This document shows positions 24,835 through 35,616 of a stretch of DNA of 39,593 nt, piece after piece. Both the position numbers and the translations under genes were made by a program. The stretch is from Oppiella nova. Its lineage: Eukaryota > Arthropoda > Arachnida > Sarcoptiformes > Oppiidae. The stretch's first letter is position 1; each line of letters starts with the position of its first letter. The stretch covers positions 1-39,593 of the forward strand of contig CAJPVJ010000109.1 in NCBI GenBank assembly GCA_905397405.1, read 5' to 3'. The notes below the pieces were generated by a model, which was not told the DNA's origin, did not search any database, and saw nothing but the letters and a program-made list of their open reading frames with translations.

Positions 24835-27800
24835 TCATTTCTTGTTGGGAGTCCAGGTCTGCTTGCCTTTGATGACCCGTTTGAACATTTTGGTGGGCGT
24901 TATGTTCTTCAGACTAACTTTACTTGAATTGATTTTTATGTTCTCCACTCTGAAATGAAATTAAATATTTTAAATCATATGCATATAAACTAAATGTGAG
25001 AATAGTATACCTCCTGTTATATGATTTGTTGCCATTGATAGCATTGATGGAGATATTATCACAACTGATAGAATTGTTATTACAATTGGAAGTGAATTCG
25101 TTTCTCTGATAACTAATATTCTGGATTTGTTTCAACGCTTTCGACTCATTCAGCGAAGTCGACGAAAAGCCGTTTTTCACAGTCTCTGCGTCGACCGTAT
25201 TGTTGGGCATAAACGGCAGTTCCACGCCATACGAGCTCTTCAGATGAGGCAAAACCATTGTATTCCTCTTCTGGAGTATTGAGAGTCGCTGTTCGTCCAG
25301 CAATAAGTCACTGACTGAACACTCGCCGCGTTTCAAAGCAATCAAATTGTTTGGATTCATGAACTCTCCCTCTTCGTCAGCCATTGCTAATCGACTGCCG
25401 GTTCCCATCGGAAGCTTTCGACTAATATTAAGCGATAAATTACTGGCGTTTGGGTTCGATATGTCCATTGCTGTGAGGTTTAGATTGGTTTGATTGGGTT
25501 GAGTGTGAATGTTGACAGTCGTCGGCATAGAGAAGACGGTGCTGTTGTTGTGCGCACCGGTATGTGCATTGCTGGCCTCCAAAAGTTCATTCAATTTTCT
25601 CACTTCATTCTCGAGGAACTGTATTCTTCGTGAGTACTGTTCATTCTCTTTGGCGTATCTCTCTTTGTTTTTGCGCTCAAATTCAAAAGACATTTCTTCT
25701 GTATTCAGTTTAGTCTTCAAATCGCAAATAATTTTCTCGTACTCTTTGAAAGCGCTTTCATTTTGGGCCATATTTTGCAATTGACTTTCAAGATGTTCGG
25801 TCTTCAGACGCTCTGCTGCTAACAATTGCGTCAAATTTGTTTTGTCTCTCCGAAGACTCGTAAACCGTTTGTCGACAACTGAATGCAATTCTTGGATTTC
25901 ATCGTTTGCTTTAATACTGTTCTTCTTCTCCATATCGAGTGTTTTCTCTAATTCTGTCTTTTCTTTGATAACAGAATCCAATTCTAGTGTTAATTTGTTT
26001 GCATTTTGTTTCTCTTCATTGAGTTCCTGTGAGAGCGATGTTTTGCCGACAATTAGGTCTTCAATGGTTTGCTTTTGAGTTTCATTCAATTCTTTATGAG
26101 AAACACATTCATTGGTTAAGTCCGACATGCATTTTGTTTCTCTTCATTGAGTTCCTGTGAGAGCGATGTTTTGCCGACAATTAGGTCTTCAATGGTTTGC
26201 TTTTGAGTTTCATTCAATTCTTTATGAGAAACACATTCTTTGGTTAAGTCCGACACTTTGGTCTCCAATTGACTACAATTATCACTCAATTGATTCATAT
26301 GTTTCTTCAACTCTTGAGCTTCAGTTTGAATGGACTCGAAATCGCGACTCTTCTCGTCTAAAGTACCACTCATTTCCGTCAACTTATTCTTGAGCTCTTC
26401 ATTGAGTGACAAAATATCAGTCAATTCTTTTTGTTTGTCTTCGAGACTGTTCTTAAAGTCGCGACTCTTTTCATTGAAAGTGGTCTCCATTTCATTCAAA
26501 TTATTCTTCAACTCTTCATTCATTTTTAGCCAATTCTTCGACTCTTGAACTTCAATCTGAATGGACTCGAAATCGCGATTCTTCTCATCTAAAGTGGCAC
26601 TCATTTCAGACATTTTGGTCTTCATCTCTTCATTGAGACACAAAACGTCATTCAATTCCTTGTGTTTCTCTTCAAGAAGTTTCTCAAAATCGCGACTTTT
26701 ATTATCGAAAGAAGTCTCCATTTCATGCATATTATTCTTCAACTCTTCAGCTGTTTTCTGCCAATTCTTCTTCTCTTCTTCGAGTGTTTTCTCTAATTCT
26801 ATCTTTCCTTTGATAACAGAATCCAATTCTTGGGTTAATTTGTCGACAACTGAATGCAATTCTTGGATTTCATCGCTCGCTTTAATACTATTCTTCTTCT
26901 CCATATCGAGTGTTTTCTCTAATTCTGTCTTTTCTTTGATAACAGAATCCAATTCTTGTGTTAATTTGTGTGCATTTTGTTTCTCTTCATTGAGTTCTTG
27001 TGAGAGCGATGTGTTGCCGACAATTAGGTCTTCAATGGTTTGCTTTTGAGTTTCATTCAATTCTTTATGAGAAACACATTCATTGGTTAAGTCCGACACT
27101 TTGGTCTCCAATTGACTGCAATTATCATTCAATTGATTCATATGTTTCTTCGACTCTTGAACTTCAATCTGAATGGACTCGAAATCGCGATTCTTCTCAT
27201 CTAAAGTGGCACTCATTTCAGACATTTTGGTCTTCATCTCTTCATTGAGACACAAAACGTCATTCAATTCCTTGTGTTTCTCTTCAAGAAGTTTCTCAAA
27301 ATCGCGACTTTTATTATCGAAAAAGGTTTCCATTTCATTCAACTTATTCTTCAATTCTTCAGCTGTTTTCTGCCAATTCTTCTTCTCTTCTTCGAGTGTT
27401 TTCTCTAATTCTATCTTTCCTTTGATAACAGAATCCAATTCTTGGGTTAATTTGTCGACAACTGAATGCAATTCTTGGATTTCATCGCTCGCTTTAATAC
27501 TGTTCTTCTTCTCCATATCGAGTGTTTTCTCTAATTCTGACTTTTCGTTGATAACAGAATCCAATTCTATTGGGTTAATTTGTCGACAACTGAATGCAAT
27601 TCTTGGATTTCATCGCTCGCTTTAATACTGTTCTTTTTCTCCATATCGAGTGTTTTCTCTAATTCTGACTTTTCGTTGATAACAGAATCCAATTCTAGTG
27701 TTAATTTGTCTGCATTTTGTTTCTCTTCATTGAGTTCTTGTAAGAGCGATGTGTTGCTCACAATTAGGTCTTCAATGGTTTGCTTTTTAGATTCATTCAA

Positions 27801-30800
27801 TTCTTTACAGGAAACGAATTCTTTCGACAACTCTTCTACTTTGGTCTCTAATAGACTGCAACTCTCTTTCAATTCATTTAAATATTCCTTCGACTCTTGA
27901 GCTTCAGTTTGAATGGACTCGAAATCGTGACTCTTCTCGTCTAAAGTGACACTCATTTCCGTCAACTTATTCTTGAGCTCTTCATTGAGTGACAAAATGT
28001 TAGTCAATTCGTTTTGTTTCTCTTCAAGAAGTTTCTCAAAATCGCGACTTTTATTATCGAAAGAGGTCTCCATTTCATTCAACTTATTCTTCAACTCTTC
28101 AGTTGTTTTTTGCCAATTCTTCTTCTCTTCTTCGAGTGTTTTCTCTAATTCTGACTTTTCGTTGATAACAGAATCCAATTCTTGTGTTAATTTGTGTGCA
28201 TTTTGTTTCTCTTCATTGAGATCTTGTGAGAGCGATGTGTTTCTGACAATTAGGTCTTCAATGGTTTGCTTTTGAGTTTCATTTAATTCTTTATGAGAAA
28301 CACATTCATTGGTTAATTCCGACAGTTTGGTCTCCAATTGACTGCAATTATCATTCAATTGATTCATATGTTTCTTCGACTCTTGAACTTCAATCTGAAT
28401 GGACTGGAAATCGCGATTCTTCTCATCTAAAGTGGCACTCATTTCAGACAATTTGGTCTTCATTTCTTCATTGAGACACAAAACACCATTCAATTCCTTG
28501 TGCTTCTCTTCAAGAAGTTTCTCAAAATCGCGACTTTTATTATCGAAAAAGGTTTCCATTTCATTCAACTTATTCTTCAATTCTTCAGCTGTTTTCTGCC
28601 AATTCTTCTTCTCTTCTTCGAGTGTTTTCTCTAATTCTGACTTTTCGTTGATAACAGAATTCAATTCTTGTGTTAATTTGTGTGCATTTTGTTTCTCTTC
28701 ATTGAGATCTTGTGAGAGCGATGTGTTGCTCACAATTAAGTCTTCAATGGTTTGCTTTTGAGTTTCATTTAATTCTTTATGAGAAACACATTCATTGGTT
28801 AAGTCCGACACTTTGGTCTCCAATTGACTACAATTATCACTCAATTGATTCAAATGTTTCTTCAACTCTTGAGCTTCAGTTTGAATGGACTCGAAATCGT
28901 GACTTTTCTCATCTAAAGTGACACTCATTTCCTTCAACTTATTCTTGAGCTCTTCATTGAGTGACAAAATATCAGTCAATTCTTTGTGTTTGTCTTCGAG
29001 ACTGTTCTTAAAGTCGCGACTCTTTTCATTGAAAGTGGTCTCCATTTCATTCAACTTATTCTTCAACTCTTCATTCATTTTTAGCCAATTCTTCATATTC
29101 TCCTCGAAGTTTGTTTCCAAATCCGCCTTTTCTTTGAGAATTGAATCCAATGTTTGCATCAAATTATCGCAATTTTGTGTCATTTTATTGAGTTCTTGAG
29201 TCAACGATGTATTGCAGTTAATAAGCATTTCATTGGTTTGCTTTTGAGTCTCATTTAGTTCTTTATACGAAAGGCATTCAGCGGTCAAGTCGTGGACTTT
29301 GGTGTCTAATTGACTTTCGACAACTCTTCTACTTTGGTCTCTAATAGACTGCAACTCTCTTTCAATTCATTTAAATATTCCTTCGACTCTTGAGCTTCAG
29401 TTTGAATGGACTCGAAATCGTGACTCTTCTCGTCTAAAGTAACACTCATTTCCGTCAACTTATTCTTGAGCTCTTCATTGAGTGACAAAATGTTAGTCAA
29501 TTCGCTTTGTTTCTCTTCAAGAAGTTTCTCAAAATCGCGACTTTTATTATCGAAAGAGGTCTCCATTTCATTCAACTTATTCTTAAACTCTTCAGCTGTT
29601 TTTTGCCAATTCTTCTTCTCTTCTTCGAGTGTTTTCTCTAATTCTGTCTTTTCTTTGATAACAGAATTCAATTCTTGTGTTAATTTGTGTGAATTTTGTT
29701 TCTCTTCATTGAGATCTTGTGAGAGCGATGTGTTTCTGACAATTAAGTCTTCAATGGTTTGCTTTTGAGTTTCATTCAATTCTTTATGAGAAACACATTC
29801 ATTGGTTAAGTCCGACACTTTGGTCTCCAATTGACTACAATTATCACTCAATTGATTCAAATGTTTCTTCAACTCTTGAGCTTCAGTTTGAATGGACTCG
29901 AAATCGTGACTTTTCTCATCTAAAGTGACACTCATTTTCTTCAACTTATTCTTGAGCTCTTCATTGAGTGACAAAATATCAGTCAATTCTTTGTGTTTGT
30001 CTTCGAGACTGTTCTTAAAGTCACGACTCTTTTCATTGAAAGTGGTCTCCATTTCATTCAACTTATTCTTCAACTCTTCATTCATTTTTAGCCAATTCTT
30101 CATATTTTCCTCGAAGTTAGTCTCCAAATCGGTCTTTTCTTTGAGAATTGAATCCAATGTTTGCATCAAATTATCGCAATTTTGTGTCATTCTATTGAGT
30201 TCTTGAGTCAACGATGTATTGCAGTTAATAAGCATTTCATTGGTTTGCTTTTGAGTCTCATTTAGTTCTTTATACGAAAGGCATTCAGCGGTCAAGTCGT
30301 GGACTTTGGTGTCTAATTGACTGCAATTGTCTTTCAGTTGATTCATAAATTCTGTCGACTCTTCAACTACTGTCTCAATAGACTCTAAATCGCGACTCTT
30401 CTGGTCTAAAGTGACACTCATTTCCGTCAACTTATTCTTGAGCTCTTCATTGAGTGACAAAATAGTATTCAATTCCTTGTGTTTGTCTTCGAGAGCGGTC
30501 TCCAGTTCTTGTGCTTTAATATTAAGGACACAATCCATGGACTCTCCGACAGTACTGCCATTGAAAGAGTGGACAAACCTATTAAACGATTGGTTAAAGT
30601 CTTCGACCGAAATGTTGTGTTCAATGTCTTTGAGCTTCTCTTCGCGAAAGATAGCCAACAGATCATTGAGTTTCGAGTTCTCCACTCTTTCTCTCTCGAG
30701 ATCTCTCTCCAAATCTCTCACCACATGCTTAGCGACAGTCAGTCCTTGTATTTCACTCCTCTGTTCCGAGATCTTCGCCATCAATTCACTGATCTTCGCC

Positions 30801-31206
30801 TCCAATTTGTCCACTTCTCGGGTCTTCGTGTCCACACTCTTGTAGATGTCGTCGATCTCATTGGTGGCAGAAGTGAGTCGTTTAGTGAGCGAATCGTTGG
30901 TGGCTTTGGTTTGCGTCCACTGAGCGCACAGTTTGTCGAAATTGTCTTTCAATGTCTGGTATTCATTGATATCCACACTATTGTCGCGAATGTCTCGCAA
31001 CTTCTGTATTGACGCCAACTGTTCACTGATTTGTCTCTCTTTGCTCTTCTTGTCCGTCACTTCCGTCTCGAGAAGCGCTTCCAACTCATCGACTCTGAAC
31101 TGAAGCTCATTCCTGATGGCGATTATCTCCTTCTTGTGATTCCTATCCATTTCCATCAGAGACTGCGAGTCTTCCGGAGTCCACAAACTATCCGATGAGT
31201 CGTTGT
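24835..31206 (-). CDS. Long coiled-coil protein, probable NuMA/Mud-like spindle protein; N-terminus missing, frame broken
   Basis: Two exons are clear: 25011-31206 and 24835-24949, joined in frame by a 61-bp intron and ending at TGA 24835. The large exon begins after a good acceptor (GTCATTCAG) and has no ATG at its start, so upstream exons are missing. The protein is heptad-rich coiled coil, first non-repetitive (31.2-30.5 kb), then an array of ~162-residue repeats (30.5-26.0 kb), then unique coiled coil and a non-helical tail. The tail carries LSILQKRNTMVLPHLKSSY followed by TVDAETVKNGF, which from memory matches the conserved C-terminal block of NuMA (LQ-RN----PHLK--Y). It ends in a basic stretch (KNITPTKMFKRVIKGKQTW). 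NuMA recruits dynein and anchors spindle poles. Frame breaks lie near 29313, 27570 and 26128; the last two coincide with 128-bp duplications. A different coiled-coil family remains possible. Confidence 0.6.
26000..26255. repeat. 128-bp tandem duplication inside the coiled-coil gene
   Basis: 26000-26127 and 26128-26255 differ at one base (cattcattgg versus cattctttgg). Because 128 is not a multiple of three, the duplication shifts the frame and creates an early stop for the upstream part. It repeats the peptide from SDLTNECVSHKELNE to NEEKQNA. Confidence 0.92.
27442..27697. repeat. Second 128-bp tandem duplication inside the coiled-coil gene
   Basis: TTGGGTTAATTTGTCGACAA begins at 27442 and 27570; both copies end CCAATTCTA; one mismatch is seen (ttcttcttctcc/ttctttttctcc). 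The frame is shifted and an in-frame TAG results on the minus strand. The natural 126-bp sub-repeat with a 2-bp insertion would look the same, so biology and assembly error are harder to separate here. Confidence 0.85.
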
Positions 31207-32342
31207 CTGAATGACACAAACGATTGAATTTAACGTCAAATCACTAAATAGTCGATTGAATTGAGAAATGGTTTGTCTTTCAACTCAATTACTAAATAGT
31301 GTTTTGTTTTAATCAATGACTTAATGAATGGGTTTTAAAAATAACTTTTCAAACGTTTATAAATAATACGTTTATCTCGTGATTGGTTTGCAATGCCTTT
31401 CAATTCATTCTATCATTCAATTCATGTCATCAACTATTTCACACAGTATTACACATATAGTAATAGTATTAAAAAGGCCTGAATTAAAGCTGCAGTTATT
31501 GTGCACTCAATATAAACCCCAATTCACTCATTTCATTGACTCATTTTACCCAAACTCCGCCCATTTATCTCATTCGCAAAGTCTATGCAAACATTAACTG
31601 ACTATTGGTTTCCCTGACTATTCATAAGATTATAGATTAGATAAGAGATTTAAATCCCAAATGTTTTATTAGTCATAATTTAGACACCATTTATCGCATC
31701 ATGTCATTTAAATATTGAAATGCTTGTCAATTGATTGGTCTTACTTTCATTCATTGCCAACACTCCCGAAGATATGTTGAGGAATGTGGTAATGGAAGCG
31801 ATCATACGATATAAGAATACAAGATGTGGTACAAGAATATCATATAATTTCAGTTTAAAAACACTGATTTAAGTAGTAATGAGTCTTATGTAACACTGTT
31901 TACCAAATGATAGCACTTTATACTGAATAATCGGTTGCTAATAAAATGCGATAAAACTTTTGACATAAAAATCTTGACATAAAATCACATAAAATAATGA
32001 ATTAAGACATCGATTAACACATTAATACAGATCTCATGACATTATGCCTCACAAACAAATTAATCAAATATTAGACGTATTGTCCACTAAAACCTAATAC
32101 TTGAGGTAGCCAATAGTAATCATACAGTAGTTACTACTGAGTAGTATAACTTGCTAATACAACTTGCTCTCACAGGTTCATCCGGGTCATTTGACATATT
32201 TTTCGATTTACAGTAATTCAAATTCATTGCACGCCTTCCCCTCTATATCTCATTATAGACTTTATGAATAACTCACAAAAGTTTTATTTTGTATTATTTA
32301 CAGCAGTTTTGGTTGAATTTGATGTGAAATAAGTGCAAAATT
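31207..32342. other. Non-coding gap between the coiled-coil gene and the 32.3-kb frame
   Basis: I could not find the missing N-terminal exons of the coiled-coil gene here. No open frame has splice context. An acceptor-like GTATTATTTACAG at about 32290-32302 suggests a 5' UTR intron for the downstream plus-strand frame. Confidence 0.5.
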
Positions 32343-32543
32343 ATGTCATTTTTGCGACAATTAAACCATAATTTGTTTAAATTGTTATCAAATGCGAGAA
32401 GCAATTCACTGGAAGTGATGGCCACAAGTGGTGTCCATTCGAGTTGTGTCCGATTGAAAGAAGGGGACAGACGTTCACTACTGAAGGGTTTGCCCAAAAC
32501 GGATGAGGGATCTCATGGCGAGCGCCTACAGTTCGGCGGCTAA
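32343..32543 (+). CDS. Short mitochondrial-type N-terminus, probably truncated
   Basis: A 66-codon frame starting at a clear ATG. The first ~25 residues (MSFLRQLNHNLFKLLSNARS) are hydrophobic/basic without acids, as in a mitochondrial targeting peptide. Then come SSCVRLKEGDRRSLLKGLP and KTDEGSHGERLQFGG. The RRSLLKGLPKTDEG..GE pattern reminds me of the N-terminal region of mitochondrial ribosomal protein S11 (uS11m), but I hold this loosely. The frame ends at TAA exactly where a piece of receptor gene begins on the other strand (32543), so the stop straddles a sequence junction and the true protein may be longer. Codon composition is richer in G+C than the flanks, which supports coding. Confidence 0.45.
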   Translation: MSFLRQLNHNLFKLLSNARSNSLEVMATSGVHSSCVRLKEGDRRSLLKGLPKTDEGSHGERLQFGG

Positions 32544-32760
32544 TTTTAATTTGACATATATGCACGTAAAATACAATTAAACATTTAATAAAATGTTGAA
32601 ATAATAGTATAAATATAAGCAATGGATGATAGAGTAGACGTCTGTTTGTATGAGATTTTGGTTGAAATAATGATAAACCAATTGAGTGGAGATGACTGTC
32701 AGCCCCTCTAACCCGCCATTTAGGGGGTATGGGCTGACTTAGATCTATACTGTTAGACAT
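32543..32760 (-). pseudogene. 5' exon fragment of a gustatory-receptor-like gene
   Basis: From ATG 32760 the minus strand reads MSNSIDLSQPIPPKWRVRG ... and a hydrophobic segment (LLIFILLFQHFIKCLIVFYV) ending HICQIKI, 73 residues. The last ~70 bp (32543-32612) match the start of the open frames of the two receptor copies at 36891-36960 and 39525-39593. After HICQIKI the sequence changes abruptly to the plus-strand mitochondrial-type frame. This looks like the true N-terminus and first membrane helix of the receptor family, cut off from its body. It may be a rearrangement remnant or an assembly misjoin. Confidence 0.5.
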
Positions 32761-33867
32761 TTTATTATTTACTTTTAAATGGCTTTTAAATTCACTTTTG
32801 AGATGCAAATTATTATAACTTATTATTTAAGCAAAACAAAGTGATCTAGCATTACATTTTAGCAATGAATATTTTTTCATAAATAAATATATTTAAGAAA
32901 TATTTTTAAGAACTTAATGACTATTTTGTTTATGATATCAAATAAATTCACTATGAACGTATGTCATTATACTTATACATTTATATTTATAAGTATGATT
33001 ATACATTTTATTGTCATTTATTTTCATGGCTTTCGACTGAATATAATTTTATAAAATTAGATAAAATTTTATTTAATAGACAAAATTGACGTTAAAAATA
33101 TTTTTTAATGATTAATGCTCTATAATAATCATTATGATTAAGTCATCTAAACATTACTCGTAATACTAATAACAAAAATATATTATATTATTATATTGTA
33201 AAGCTAGATAATTAAGATTTTCCCAGCAAATAAGCTGTATTTTGCAATAAATGGCAATATTCATTACTATTAATTACTTTATTATTAGATTAATAGCTTA
33301 TTTTAAAATTCATATTCATTTTGAAATATTTTTATTATCATAATATGTGTACAAATGAAATGATTATTAACTTATTTTTAAACATAATGTTATATTTGTT
33401 TTATAACTAAGTAATCAATGTACAATATTACAATAACATAATTCATTCATTCATAATCGGAATTAGATTAAAAAATTATTATTTATTTTATATAACAAAA
33501 TAAATAGCATAATCAAATACAATAAATATAAGTAAATAGTAATAAATAAATAGAAATCTGTATTTATGACACAAATTGATTTCGCAAAACAATAATTCAT
33601 TTTAATTATAATGAATTTTATAGTTTAATAGTCATTATTATTAAAATGTTATTTTCAATCCTTAGTCCCAATGACTTATTTTGTGTGCATTGCGTTTACG
33701 CTGTATACTGATAGCCTGTTAAATCATAATTATTTCCATAATAATTTCCATAGCCTCGGACTTGTAGTTAGCGAGCTATTCAAGTTTCCCCCACACCGTT
33801 TTTTGTGTATGCCCCTATATATCGATCATACAAGACTTTATTTGAACATAAATATCGTCTGGAACCT
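32761..33867. other. AT-rich non-coding region
   Basis: Very AT-rich with no supported gene. The segment 33820-33868 is repeated directly at about 35278-35328 (core ACAAGACTTTATTTGAACAT), so the rearranged receptor region begins here. Confidence 0.55.
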
Positions 33868-34240
33868 TACAATTATTATTACAATTATGTTAATTAAAAT
33901 TAATTGATATAATTTTTATTTCAATAGTTATTGTCAGTAATGGAGAGAATAGGTGTGAAAAGGATTGGCTTTTATTGTTGGAAACTATTCATTATAAATG
34001 AATTCAAGGGATACGAGGTTTGCAATATAAATTTAGCTATCAATAATATATTAAAATTAAATATTGTTAAACTTTATTTTTCAGATAATTGCACTGATCA
34101 TAATATTATTTATTAAATTGTGTGAATAGAGCTGTGCGTTCATCCAATAGATAAGATTAAGAGTTTTTGGTGCATTTTGTTTTATTTCAATTACGATTAA
34201 AACCGATTCAAGAAGTTTTAGAGTTTACTTTATTTTTAAC
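33868..34240. repeat. Large inverted repeat arm, partner at about 35504-35870
   Basis: The receptor 3' end, its intron and ~110 bp of 3' flank occur here on the plus strand and at about 35504-35870 on the minus strand, separated by about 1.26 kb. Identity is high, with scattered substitutions. Confidence 0.75.
33928..34129 (+). pseudogene. Inverted, truncated receptor copy (last two exons only)
   Basis: Plus-strand copy of the receptor 3' end. Exon 33928-34017 follows acceptor TTTCAATAG and encodes LLSVMERIGVKRIGFYCWKL then FIINEFKGYE; exon 34085-34129 follows TTTTTCAG and encodes IIALIIILFIKLCE plus stop. Upstream similarity covers only the preceding intron back to about 33868; the large first exon is absent, so no receptor can be made. 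It is a reverse-complement copy of 35617-35812, and similarity continues past the stop to about 34240. Confidence 0.7.
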
Positions 34241-34241
34241 T

Positions 34242-34337
34242 CATTTTGAAGCCTACTTATCAGACTGTAAGACACAACTGAAATCATTTGATTACTGTTT
34301 GTAATCAATAAATAATGACTGATAAACGAGAGGTAGT
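34242..34337. repeat. 96-bp hairpin repeat, left arm
   Basis: Reverse complement of 34463-34558 with one mismatch seen (CCTACTTATC versus CCTATTTATC). The arms are separated by 125 bp. Confidence 0.92.
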
Positions 34338-34462
34338 TCTCAAACCCCGTTTGACTTCAATGTAAAACCCATTATAAAAATGTATATGTTTTAGAGTTTT
34401 GACAAAACGCACTCTCCTTGCAATGCTATTCAATGGGAAGATCTCGCAAACCCCTTATCAGG

Positions 34463-34558
34463 ACTACCTCTCGTTTATCAGTCATTATTTATTGATTACA
34501 AACAGTAATCAAATGATTTCAGTTGTGTCTTACAGTCTGATAAATAGGCTTCAAAATG
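34463..34558. repeat. 96-bp hairpin repeat, right arm
   Basis: Partner of 34242-34337. A transcript across both arms would fold into a long, nearly perfect stem. The short open frames over this region are by-products. Confidence 0.92.
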
Positions 34559-35616
34559 ATATAATTTTTAATATTGTATTTTAATTATAAGTTGGATAAT
34601 CTTTGGTTAAAAACGAATCCAATTTTTATGTCCCACACCGTTATTAATGTAAAAAATAATATACTCCTGTAATTGGTTTATATTTTTACAATTAATGTAA
34701 CATATGCCATTGAAATGATTATAATCTGCAATTAATTATCTTAGTATCTTATAATTAGAAATCAATATTCAAGGTCCAAATATATCACAAGACATGTTAA
34801 TATTACTTAAGTAAGGCAGACATTTGCATAATGTTCAAATCCATTTAGGATTTAATCAGCCAAACAAACATAATTTTAAAAACTTGTTATGAATATTGAG
34901 TTAGGTTTATGAAACTACAGGTATTTAAACATTTTAAATTATTTAAATAAATACTTTAATTACTTTTTTGATCACTTAAAACTTGCCTAATAATTTATAA
35001 TCATTCATTTAGTTTATTATAAATCATTTATTTTACACGACAAAGCTTTAATAATAAATAATTAATAAAATATATAATTGTTAAACGGTACGGTATATAC
35101 AATCATTAATTTGAACATGGCTCTTTTATATAATCCGATTACCGTATGAGACCTCTGCTGCCATCTATGGCTCACTAACTTTATGAAGAAATTTTGACCG
35201 ACAGATGGCTAAATAAATTGAGTGATAATCCATTTTAATCGGCATTTGGTTCCTTTTCATATACAAAACTCAATGTGTATATCGATCACACAAGACTTTA
35301 TTTGAACATAAATATCGTCTAGAACCTTTTGCCAAAACAAAACTTGAATTGAAAGTAAAACACAGAATTGTAAAGTGAGGTACAGTTACGAGTATAGAAC
35401 GATATTTATGTTCAACATAGCCTTCTATGGAGAAAACACTTAGGATTTCATAGCATTCAAAGCAATGGGTTTTCAAATTGCAAATTTCAATGCAATTGAA
35501 TTTGTGTTAAAAATAAAGTAAACTCTAAAACTTCTTGAATCGGTTTTAATCGTAATTGAAATCAAACAAAATACACCAAAAACTCTTAATCTTATTTATT
35601 GGATGAACGCACAGCT
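34559..35616. other. AT-rich non-coding region between receptor copies
   Basis: No supported gene. It contains the direct repeat of 33820-33868 (at about 35278-35328) and a short inverted echo of it (ACGATATTTATGTTC, about 35399). Minus-strand AATAAA at 35595-35600 can serve as polyadenylation signal for the receptor copy ending at 35617. Confidence 0.5.

Larger units (their letters stand above)
26000..30500 (-). repeat. Tandem array of ~486-bp (162-residue) coiled-coil repeats
   Basis: Marker CTTGAG/CTTCAT of the plus strand recurs at 30437, 29951, 29465, 28944, 28458, 27972, 27232 and 26620. Steps are 486 bp, except 521 (486+35, at a frame break), 740 (486+126+128) and 612 (486+126). The 126-bp extra is an in-frame 42-residue sub-repeat (KKNSIKASDEIQELHSVVDK). 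A typical unit runs LEDKHKELTDILSLNEELKN ... SHKELNETQKQTIEDL ... EEEKKNWQKTAEELKNKLNE. About nine units are recognisable. Confidence 0.9.

Noticed and set aside
26000-27697. Reading the frame breaks in the coiled-coil gene as proof of a pseudogene
   Set aside because: Two breaks coincide with 128-bp duplications that also occur in non-coding DNA here, and all segments keep long, clean coding frames, so assembly error is the better explanation.
25509-31012. Many plus-strand open frames opposite the coiled-coil gene (Ser/Phe-rich, e.g. SSRSFSKSRLLLSKEVSIS)
   Set aside because: They are antisense shadows of the coiled-coil repeat and recur with its period.
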